Notes under the pieces: model-generated
Databases searched by the model: none
Seen by the model: only the letters and a program-made list of their open reading frames with translations
What the model was told of the DNA's origin: nothing
Origin: Dunaliella salina
Taxonomy: Eukaryota > Chlorophyta > Chlorophyceae > Chlamydomonadales > Dunaliellaceae
Direction of reading: 5' to 3'
DNA: 21,932 nt
NCBI GenBank assembly: GCA_002284615.2
Contig: MU069556.1
Coordinates: 106,704-128,635, forward strand
In this document: positions 1 through 9,553 of the stretch, piece after piece
Numbering within the stretch: the first letter of the stretch is position 1
How the letters are laid out: every line of letters begins with the position of its first letter
Made by a program: the position numbers and the translations under genes

Positions 1-21
1 TGTGTGTGTGTGTGTGTGTGT
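1..21. repeat. (TG)n microsatellite at the window edge
   Basis: A pure TG run that continues beyond the left end of the window. Confidence 0.95.
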
Positions 22-345
22 GCTTCTTCATTCACAATACACTCTTTGGGTTGGGCTGGAGTAGGTCCCCAATGGGAGCTTGTGCAGCCGTGCAGCTGCG
101 CACAGCCTTCTGATCCTTCCGTACAGTTGCTTGCAGCGTGGCATGGGAGACTTCCTGAACACTTTCACACTTCTCAATGAAGCATTTGCTTTGAACAGCG
201 CAAGGCACAGAGAGTGGGAGCAGGAAAATACTATTCAAGCTATCGGAGGAGCCCAAGTTTCGGTACTAGTTGGGGCCTGTATGCCTAATCAGCGGTGGCT
301 TTTTACCACCAAATCTCCATTCTGGACTACTTACAGCACCAAATT

Positions 346-1428
346 TAGGGTTGGCCAGTTCCGTACGAGAGACTTTCATACACGGTATAATACGTGTATA
401 ATTGTATAATATGGCCGTATATTTGTAGAGTCAGTAAATTCAGAAATTCAAAGTTCTCAGAATTAACTCAAAGGCGGTCATTCTGCAACTCTCAAAGAGT
501 TGAGCATGTCTACCCAATCCTGTTGCACCAAAAAATGAAATTTTGCGATGCTAGGGCAGCCCAAACGTCCTGAAAACACCATGCTCACAGGCAGGGTTCA
601 GAGATGTCATCATACTTCAGTTTCAAAGACCAGAGTAGACCATATCAAACCCTGCCTTCCTCCCATCAATCCCATCAACTAAATGCACACCTTTCCCCCA
701 CACCTTCCCCCCACACCTTCTCCCCATCACTCATCCACCTCTGCCTCCCCGTCCTCCCCCCCCTCCTCATCTAGCCAAGCTTCTTCATGCATCACCCACT
801 TCTTCTGCCCTGTACTTGGATTTCTCTGCATCCCAGGTGGCGGCGCGGCCCGTCCTTCTGACCCTCTGCATCAACCTCCGTGCCTGCCTCTCCCTCAGCT
901 GCTGGCGCTGGTGCCACTGTTGCTACTGCTCGCGCAGGCGCTGCTGGCTCAGCTGCTGCTGCTGCTGCTGGTGGTGCCCCTACAGCAGTGCCCCCTGCTG
1001 TTCTGCTCCTCGCTGCAGAGCCCTCCCTCTTACTAGCACCTCCTCCTGCTGGACTACCTGTGCCAGCATCTTCTGCAGCTGTGTTCCCTGTTGGTGTGCC
1101 CTGTGCTGATGCACCATCCCTTGCCTGAGTACCCCTTGCCTGAGCACCCCTTCATGGTGTAAAGGCACCTGAGGCATGACCCCATACACTTCAAAGCATT
1201 TTAACTCATGCAATCATTAAAACAGCTTCATTTGGTTTTTGGGGGTATCGAATCTCAGCCACTCGATGTTTTGTCGAAGGGTCCCTCTCTAAGGCTCATA
1301 CGGAATTTCGCCGTATTAGACGCTTATGCGGGTACGGATACGGAGGACACCCCCTCTTATACGGGCCGTCTTATATGTCCCGTACATTATATGCCGTCTT
1401 AGACCTTAAACGGGACTGGCCAACCCTA
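346..1428. mobile_element. Non-autonomous hAT-type DNA transposon, complete
   Basis: The left end TAGGGTTGGCCAGTTCCGT is matched in inverted form at the right end (1410-1428), with one mismatch over 19 bases. Both ends are flanked by ACCAAATT (338-345 and 1429-1436), a perfect 8-bp target duplication. TIRs of the YAGGG type with 8-bp duplications are characteristic of hAT transposons. Both subterminal regions are rich in CCGTAT/ATACGG words, a usual arrangement for transposase binding. No transposase is visible; the interior holds a pyrimidine-rich tract and an Ala/Gly-rich open frame. The element sits inside an older dispersed repeat. Confidence 0.88.
792..1151 (-). other. Ala/Gly-rich open frame inside the hAT-type element
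   Basis: On the minus strand one frame stays open for 119 codons between stops. It reads GTPTGNTAAEDAGTGSPAGG, then a run of six alanines, then EGEAGTEVDAEGQKDGPRR. The composition is protein-like, but there is no ATG and no recognisable domain. The opposite strand also has an open Ala-rich frame (862-1128) preceded by an acceptor-like CCCTCAG. It could be captured host exon sequence or simply CTG/GCA-repeat DNA; which strand, if any, codes is unresolved. Confidence 0.25.
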
Positions 1429-1620
1429 ACCAAATTAGATGAATTTCAGTTATTTGGAGTCCTTGTACCAAAAGAATACCATTGCCAAAAAATGGAGTGA
1501 AAAGACTCAGTGGTTGGTGTTCCAAGACGAATTAAGCCTTCCCCTTTGGAAGCACCGAACTTGGGTTTACGTGACCAATGTGAGCTAAAGTCTATTTATG
1601 CACACAGGGCGACTTACACA

Positions 1621-2587
<967 letters not shown>

Positions 2588-2588
<1 letters not shown>

Positions 2589-2697
2589 TTCTCTTGCAGC
2601 AGCTTGTCTTGCAACCGGTTGCCAGTGCTCACGATGTTGCCCGGCTTTTTGCCAGCAGATGTCCCTGGTGAAGACGTCGAGGGCGCCGCTGCGGTTG
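2588..2697 (-). CDS. Candidate exon of an unidentified gene
   Basis: On the minus strand an acceptor-like GCAACCGCAG is followed by AAPSTSSPGTSAGKKPGN and IVSTGNRLQDKLLQEK, ending at AAG/GTGTGT. The composition rises in GC and looks coding, and the donor falls exactly where the (CA)n tract begins. The plus strand is also open here (LPADVPGEDVEGAAAVACVG) behind a CTCTTGCAG acceptor-like site, so the strand is not certain. I recognise no family. Confidence 0.3.
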
Positions 2698-2764
2698 CAT
2701 GCGTGGGGTTCAGAGGATGTGGATGTGCTGGAACCTCATGCACTTGTATCATCATGCCCAAAGG

Positions 2765-2906
2765 GAAGTGCCAGCCATAATTTTTGGTAACAATTATACA
2801 TCTTCCAAAAAACAAAAAACAGGGGGACGTCGGATCACTCTTTTGGCATCAAACCACCCTACATTGACCTGCAGCTCCATCCTGAGACCTCTTTGCCCCC
2901 AAAGTT

Positions 2907-2964
<58 letters not shown>

Positions 2965-3110
2965 TCTCAACTAATAATGCTGACATCCTGCGTACTTAGG
3001 AAGAGGAAAGTCAACAGGTTAAGGATTGACCTTGTTAGCAGCCCTTGTGCTTGGCGGTCTCGAAGGTAAATGGCTGAAATGCCATATAGGACCAACAGTG
3101 CTTCTTTCAG
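2765..3110 (+). repeat. Dispersed repeat family, copy D, containing a (TG)n expansion
   Basis: This aligns at roughly 60-65% by eye with 13225-13500. Shared blocks include GGATCACTC.TTTGGC, ACATCCTG.GTA and ATGGCTG.AA followed by ACCAAC. A TG run (2911-2963) lies where the relative at about 13362-13372 has only TTCTGTGTTTATAA. Confidence 0.6.
2910..2963. repeat. (TG)n microsatellite
   Basis: A pure TG run of about 53 bases inside the dispersed repeat copy at 2765-3110. Confidence 0.98.
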
Positions 3111-3580
3111 GGATTTCACAAAACCTTGGTTTCATGTCTCTCCCCCAAATGGCTATTCTCAAGACCTTCATTTCATGTCTTTTTTTTGCACTGTTGCCTG
3201 AATTGTAGGCCTCCTGGCGTGCGAGAGCACAAGTGTGGAGAAAAGCTTTTTCTCTTCATGAATTTTTTCATAAATTGAACGCCTCCTTTCATGGCCACAG
3301 CTCAGCCAAGTGCACGTCGGTCGTTCTTCAATTTAAAACAAAATCAAGCAGTTTGCAAACTGATGTCAAAAAGTGTAGCAGTTTGCACACTGACACCTTT
3401 TGCCCTTGCAACTGTTCTCCAACTCTTTTCCTCCGAGGCACTTTATATTAAGCCATTGCCCACTAGCAGCTGCGCTCGGGAAAGGCTGACGCTGGATCTA
3501 TACGTTTTAAACCTCAAGCGCAGTCAGATGCTGCTGATTTGAGTGGGGATATTGAAGATGCTGAATCGCTGGACATACGC
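3111..3580. other. No gene recognised
   Basis: I see no supported exon. A short duplication AGCAGTTTGCAAACTGA/AGCAGTTTGCACACTGA occurs at 3348-3364 and 3379-3395. Each is nearly self-complementary (CAGTTTGCAAACTG is a perfect palindrome). Confidence 0.4.
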
Positions 3581-4000
3581 TCATCCTCCATGCAACCTGG
3601 CACCATGACCATCACCTACGTTGCTAACTAACGACCCGAAGCGCCATACCGCTGGCATGCTCCCAAGTGCTCTGTTTTTTCCAGAGATTCCTTGTTGAGG
3701 GAGAAGGGGGGAGGACCCTCTCTTCTTGCTCACCATCTGACAAATCGCTGGTTGAGCTTGCTGCATAAGGGTTTGCATCCTCTGCTGCTGCTCTCCCTGC
3801 TGCCCTTGCTGCCAGTCTGCTGTTCCCTTTGCTTGTGCCTCCATGCTGTGCCTCTCATGTGGTGGTTGCTGCTGTTCTCACGGCCATTGACAGTTTGTGC
3901 CAGGCACTGGAAGGTCACGGCGCACAAGCTGCATCTTGTCATGAGCTGGCCATACACACCTGTCTCTTTATCAACAAGCAACCCTAGCAATTGCTCACAA
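3581..4000 (-). pseudogene. Possible zinc-finger/Gln-rich transposase-like fragment, frameshifted
   Basis: On the minus strand one frame reads TRCSLCAVTFQCLAQTVNG then SSNHHMRGTAWRHKQ, with Cys-x2-Cys followed by spaced His residues. It then degenerates, while the adjacent frame becomes the Gln-rich MEAQAKGTADWQQGQQGEQQ and ...QTLMQQAQPAICQM, ending at a good donor ATG/GTGAGC. A Cys/His finger followed by a Gln-rich linker recalls BED-finger transposases of algae, but the evidence is compositional. It could instead be one exon of a host gene. Confidence 0.25.
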
Positions 4001-4212
4001 GGGGGCTGCCCATCAGTGGGGGCCTAAGCATTTGGTTTGGCCCACAGCATCCAGTTACAGCTTGTATGCCCCATCACTCTGACCCTTTCTGACCCTTGCC
4101 CTCAGTTTTGGATTTCCATCTTTACTCATTTGCTGAAGCCTTGGATAATGTTTCGGATTTTGGAAGGGTGCTCTTGGAGGGACGCCCTTTCATATTAAAG
4201 AAAGGCCTTGAA

Positions 4213-4237
4213 GGGGGGGGGGGGGGGGGGGGGGGGG
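4213..4237. repeat. Poly-G tract, 25 bases
   Basis: An uninterrupted homopolymer; its exact length is doubtful in any assembly. Similar homopolymers occur at 4965-4979 (C, ending in an N) and 16498-16510 (G). Confidence 0.95.
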
Positions 4238-4239
4238 AA

Positions 4240-5600
4240 TACTCTCCCAGACTTTCCACAGAAGTCGCCTTCATGTCGATGTGGGTTCCGCGGAAGTCCA
4301 TGCTTTCATGTCGAAAAACATGGTATGTCCACTTAAAGGAGGCAATGCCGAACAAGCACCGGGGCTCTTCATTTCTTTTGCGATGGTATCCTTTTGCTAC
4401 TACTAGGACTCACTGAAAATCAACTATTCCAGTCACTTGACAAGCCGCTGCACGCTTGTTAACCTTGAACGCAAACTTCTTATCAAAATATGCATTATGC
4501 ATTATGCAACCTTCATCCGAAAGTCTATACCTTGTGCAGTTGTAACATTTCTCCTGCGCCAGGGGTCACTTCCGGGCTGCTGCCCCTGTGATATCTCAAC
4601 TGTTTGATACAAGAATTCATCGTATGATTATTTACTTGATTACAAGAGCACGAGGTCGGAGGGGGAGAGGGATGGTTTTTACATTTTCCTATTACAAATT
4701 GCGTAACTGGGAACACTGCCTGGCAGTGTTCGTACTACCATAGTGACGCTAATGTATTACGACGCTGGTTTATTACGAGGTGCCAAAATAATTTCATTAA
4801 TTCATTTACCAGCTTCAAGGCTTTATCAGGTCGTCCTGAAAAAGTCAAAATCTCCGAACTTCTGCCTTTTCGCACCTCGTGCACTGGCTACTCGTCTCCT
4901 CCCTGGTTTTTCCATCCTCCAGCTTCATGCAGAATGCATTTTTTGGCGGACAATTCCACTTTGCCCCCCCCCCCCCCCNCTCATCAAAGAGGCTTACCTG
5001 CACCTTTGCAGTGGCCGCACTTTGTGGCGCTGTAATTTTCTAAATATAAAGCTGTACCTTTTACGAGGCCTTGGAAAAAGTTATTTATAAAGACGACCCA
5101 CATTGTGAGGATCCTCAATAATTATTCAGTTAATCGCAAACCCCCAGCATCTCTCCAGTACTTTAATCCTTAATTAGGTTGTTAACCGCATATCTGCAAG
5201 GTTGTAAGTGAGCCAAGTGCGAACGGGGGCAGTGGAGACATCTGCTATTGCGCTTGCAAGGCGACAGGTGGCTTCCTTTATAATTGAAGTACCTGTATAA
5301 AATTTTATTTGCCACCAGAAAGACCCCTGGTACCATCTTTAGAACCATGTTCGCTAGGTTCTGGTTACCAAGTACCTTGCTACCAGCTACCTGCGGCTTG
5401 ACATCACCTTGGTGTTTTGGGTGATCTGGATCAAGATTTAGTGGTCAAAAAGAAGGGTCCACTGCAGGTGATTTAGCGGGGTGCCAAAAAGCTGGCACTG
5501 TTTAGCTCTTCTGAATATGATTTCTTGCAGCTGAGCCTTTAAATGTCCCAGGTTATGGACAGCTTATGCTGGGAGCCCAAATTCGGGATAGAAGAGTTGT
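4240..5600. other. No gene recognised
   Basis: AT-rich DNA without supported exons. It contains the perfect palindrome at 4711-4731 and a poly-C tract with an ambiguous base at 4979. Open frames here lack splice context and family similarity. Confidence 0.5.
4711..4731. repeat. Perfect 10-bp palindrome with 1-base centre
   Basis: GAACACTGCC and GGCAGTGTTC are exact inverted copies separated by a single T. It would form a tight hairpin. The CACTG/CAGTG core resembles some DNA-transposon termini, but no element body could be defined. Confidence 0.85.
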
Positions 5601-5801
5601 CCAGCTGGTATTTTGTGGCGTCCGCCACAAGGGCTTGAACCCAGCCCCCCGGCCGCTTGGATGAGGCTGTGTACTTGGCTTCGACTTTTAATCATGGATA
5701 TCTAAAAGTCTTCAACCTGACCTTGATCAGGTCTGGACGCTTTTTAGTGCGATCACAAGGCCCATTGCACACAAATGTGGTGTCTGCAAAAGCAGATGGC
5801 G

Positions 5802-6075
5802 CCTTGCACCACACTTCAACTGGCACCAAAAGATGGCAGATGGCACCTAACCCAAGATGGCATATGGTACCTAACCCAAGACGGCAGATGGAACCTAACC
5901 CAAAATGGCAGATGGTAGCTAACCCAAGATGGCAGATGGTACCTAACCCAAGATGGAAGATGGCACCTAACCCAAGATGGCAGATGGCACCTAACCCAAA
6001 ATGGCGGATAAGATGGCAGATGGCGCTTATCCCAAGATGGCAGGTGGCACCTTGCACCACTCTTTAACTGGCACC
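5802..6075. repeat. 24-bp minisatellite bounded by direct repeats
   Basis: About nine units of AAGATGGCAGATGGCACCTA plus ACCC run from 5828 to 6045. The array is bordered by CCTTGCACCAC...AACTGGCACC at 5802-5827 and 6050-6075 (26 bases, three differences). Because 24 is divisible by three, frames stay open on both strands (PNPRWQMA on plus, GLGAICHL on minus). That explains the long open frames without requiring a gene. Confidence 0.9.
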
Positions 6076-6362
6076 GTTGTCACTTGCATGGGGGCATTGA
6101 ATTGCCCAGCACTCCTGCTTTCCCAGAATTCTTCTCTTGTTTGCATTACTACTTGTCATATGACGCAACACTTGCAATATGATGCAATCAAGAAATTTGG
6201 ACACCGCGCTTAGCACACTCGGTCTGGATTTGCAGCTGTGCGGCAGAGCCTACCAAACAATGCAACATCCCAAGCCTCCTCTGTGCGCGATCAACAGTTG
6301 CACACCTGGACATGAAACTGGCTGAGAAAAAGATTTGGATAGCCCGGTTTGGGTCAAGGCAC

Positions 6363-6449
6363 CATGATTGATAATAATAAGGGATACTTGTCATGATTGA
6401 TAATAATAAGGGATACTTGTCGTGATTGATAATAGTAAGGGATACTTGT
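6363..6449. repeat. 29-bp tandem repeat, three units
   Basis: Units 6363-6391, 6392-6420 and 6421-6449 share GATTGATAATARTAAGGGAT; the first two are identical and the third has two substitutions. It lies just beyond the 3' end of UFD1. Confidence 0.9.
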
Positions 6450-6625
6450 CAGGAAACACACAAAAAAGGGGAAGACAAAGCAAGCAAAACACCTGCAGGA
6501 ACTCCCGGCAAAGGCACAGCCACACAGGTACACAGGAGCATGGATCTGGCAGAGGCACCTGGCACAGGTACTAGCTCTGGCACAATCTTGGCCACTAGCA
6601 CAGGCACTTGCACAAGCACGGGCAC

Positions 6626-6780
6626 TGGCACACAGGCACGCCTGGAGGAGTACCAGGCTTGAGCACGGGCACTTGCACTGACACTTGCGCTAGCATACAG
6701 GCACTTGCATGAGCACCAACGCTTGCACTATCACACAGGCACACCTGGAGGAGTACCAGGCTTGGGCACAGGCACTGGTT
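6626..6780. repeat. Duplication of the UFD1 exon-6 tail and downstream GCACTT-rich repeat
   Basis: A segment with GGCACRCCTGGAGGAGTACC occurs at about 6630-6660 and again at 6735-6765, a 105-base offset. The second copy encodes the UFD1 C-terminus [14 protein letters not shown] on the minus strand. In the first copy the stop codon TGA is TGC and the frame runs on. The intervening DNA is a degenerate GCACTTGCAC repeat. Together with copies b and c, the last exon has been duplicated on both sides. Confidence 0.65.
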
Positions 6781-9467
6781 GCGATGCTGCAGATGCCTTG
6801 CCATCCAGCCGCCTTCCCGAGCCAGCAAACGCTAAGAACGTTGGCTGCGCTGGCTCTTCTTCTGCAGGAGCCGCTGCTGCTGCACCCGCTTTGCTGGTGC
6901 TGGCCTTTGCATCTTCTGCGCATGAGGGAATGGAGAATGGAGGAAACACAAAGAACGTTAGCTACGCTTGCTCCTCTTCTGCAGGAGCTGCAGCTGGCAT
7001 GCCTGCTTTGCTGGTGCTCGCATTTGCTTCTTCCATGCAAGAGAGACATGCAAGTGCTGAAACATCCAAGGTTGACCACATTGCAGATACCTTGCAAAGT
7101 GAAAAAGGCCAACGGAATATCTTTGTGCCATGTTGCGGCAAAAGGAAGCCAGAGATCAGCAAATGCAATAATATCAAAGGATGGTGACAAGACAGGCATC
7201 TGGGATGCGGGAAGTGCCAAGTATACCCTTTTGAGCTACGACGCGTCACAAGGGAGGCAATGACTAGAATGTTGGGTGTGCAGGCTTTCCTTCTGCAGGA
7301 GCCGCTGTTCTTGCGCCTGCTTGCTTGCTGGCCGTTATCTATGAACTTCTTTCTTTTTATGAACAGGCTAGCAGTCAGTCGATTTGACTGGAGGCCTCCT
7401 TTTACTTGTAACCTTGTAACTTTGTAACCTTGCGCCTGCTTGCTTGCCGGCCGTTGCATCTTCTGAACATGAGGGGTAAGCAAGGGGCTGACAGAAGCCA
7501 AAGTGAGAGGAGCACGGAAGCTTTGCAAGGGATGAGATGCATGTAATTGACTTGCATTCTTCCTCCCCGACCCACATCCCTCATTCGGCTACAATGAGAC
7601 CCTCATCCCTCATCCCTTATTCGAATACCATGAGAATGCCATCATGTCAGTATCGACAAAGCCTTGAAGCCGTTGGGCAGCATGATATTTTTTTTTAAGA
7701 TTGGAGCCTTCAGTGAGTTTCTCAACCTACCGTCCATCGGCTCCGATGCAGATTTCGGGGGCACTCGCTGAGGCTCCTTGTAGTCCTTGGGTGGGGCAAA
7801 GTCGACCTGTTCAACAAAATATCTCCCTCTTGTCAGTGCAAGTGTTGTTAACGGTTCCATGGGGACAATGCACAAGAAAACAAGGCATGTGCACAGCACA
7901 CGCAGGCAGCAACAGACTCCCACAAAGGCAGCAACAGACTCCCACAAAGGCAGCAATAGACTCCCACAAAGGCAGAATGGCACATGTTCGAAGGGCAGGC
8001 AACACAATTGAAGAAAGGCATAATGCAGACTGATGTAGGCTTCAACAGTGACCAAGGTATGACTGCATAAGTAGGGTTGGCCAATTTTGTAAATGGGGTT
8101 GGTAAATATGATATATGCGGATAATATTTACGAAAATATGCAAAAAAATTTGGTCATATACATCAACATCTTCAAATTTTCCTGCTAAATGGACTGAGGT
8201 GTGACTGTATATATGCCATTTACATTACGTGCAGATGTGTGCTGCGTGTATATTTTTACCCTGCATGCGTAAGACACCTTTGACGTCCTGGATAGCCTGA
8301 TTGCTGACCCAGATTTTCCAGAAGAAGTACTATTACATCAGCTATCAGGCTTCTTCAAGAAATATTTTGGTCCAATATGGCACAAGCAGGCAAAAGTAGA
8401 AAACATAGGAACCTCAGCAACTGCTTTTCATTCCTGCTTCTAATAAGCTTGCCAGCTTGAGAGAGGTATTGGATCACGGGGTCAACACACTCAATGAGAT
8501 TTCGGATCATGGTGTCAACACACAATGTGATTTTGGATCACGGTATCGACACTCAATGAGATTTCGGATCACAGTGTCGACACACAATGAGATTTTGGAT
8601 CATGTTGTCAACACACAATGAGGTTTTAAATCAAGGTGTCAACACACAATGAGATTTCGGATCACGGTGTCAACACACTCAATGCTCATGTGTCAATCTT
8701 CCTCCCTTGCTTCCATGCAGACATGCAGCCTGATAGACACACACAGCGTTATCACCGCACACATCTGCTATCAAGATCACAAGCTGTTTTTGCGCTGCAC
8801 CAATGCAGCTGAGGACAGCTCCGGGCCTAACCATCTGTGATGCCCAAGATCAAAGGAAAACAACTCCTAGCCATTGCTGCAGAGCACTTTCCAAGGAACT
8901 TAAACAATGCAACCGAATTCAAGACATTATTATTTTTAACCAGTGGGAAGCTTATTCCTCTAGGGAGCGTCACGGGTCGTAAATTTTTTCTTTTGTACAC
9001 ACAAAGAAAATAAACTTACATTGTATAAAAGGGTCTACTGTTAAACTACACTCATGTTTACTTATGACAGGAAGTGCTTATAATAGCACAATATTATACA
9101 ACCCCCTGAGGCGCTCAGGCATTGCAAATACAATAAAGCCATCCCCGTTGCTACCAAGAGCCGAACAGCTGCTGGAACACAGTGCATAGAAATCAAATCA
9201 ATGTGACACATACAAGCCACATCCTCAGCACTGCCCCCACAGGTACCCAAGCAGAAGACACAAGGTGGACAAGTTTGATAACTTCATCACATACCTCACA
9301 ATCTGTCTCGACGACGGAGATGGCAGCACCTGGCTTCGTCTCCATCACCTCAAACTCAAAGATTTTGTTGTTGTAGTTCACAGGGAAGACATCTCCAGTT
9401 GTGAGGCAGGTGTAGCTGTGACGTAAAGAGTGCAAGGAAGGGTTTGCAAGCAGTTTGTGTATCCGTG

Positions 9468-9553
<86 letters not shown>

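Larger units (their letters stand above)
301..1620 (-). repeat. Dispersed repeat family, copy A (interrupted by the hAT element)
   Basis: The left part (301-345) and right part (1429 to about 1620) together align in reverse to copies at 13225-13740 and 14290-14460. Shared words include TTACCACCAAATC, CACCAAATT, TTTGGAGTCCTTGTACC and GGAGTGAAAAGAC. The hAT element splits this copy exactly at ACCAAATT. The family has no visible coding capacity. Confidence 0.7.

Noticed and set aside
5615..5642. Possible tRNA gene (perfect GTGGCG/CGCCAC hairpin and reverse GGGTTCAAGCCC)
   Set aside because: Only a T-arm-like piece is present; the acceptor stem, D-arm and anticodon arm cannot be paired.
5657..6067. 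A 136-codon frame with an NPRWQMAP repeat
   Set aside because: It is explained by a 24-base minisatellite; both strands are open to the same extent.
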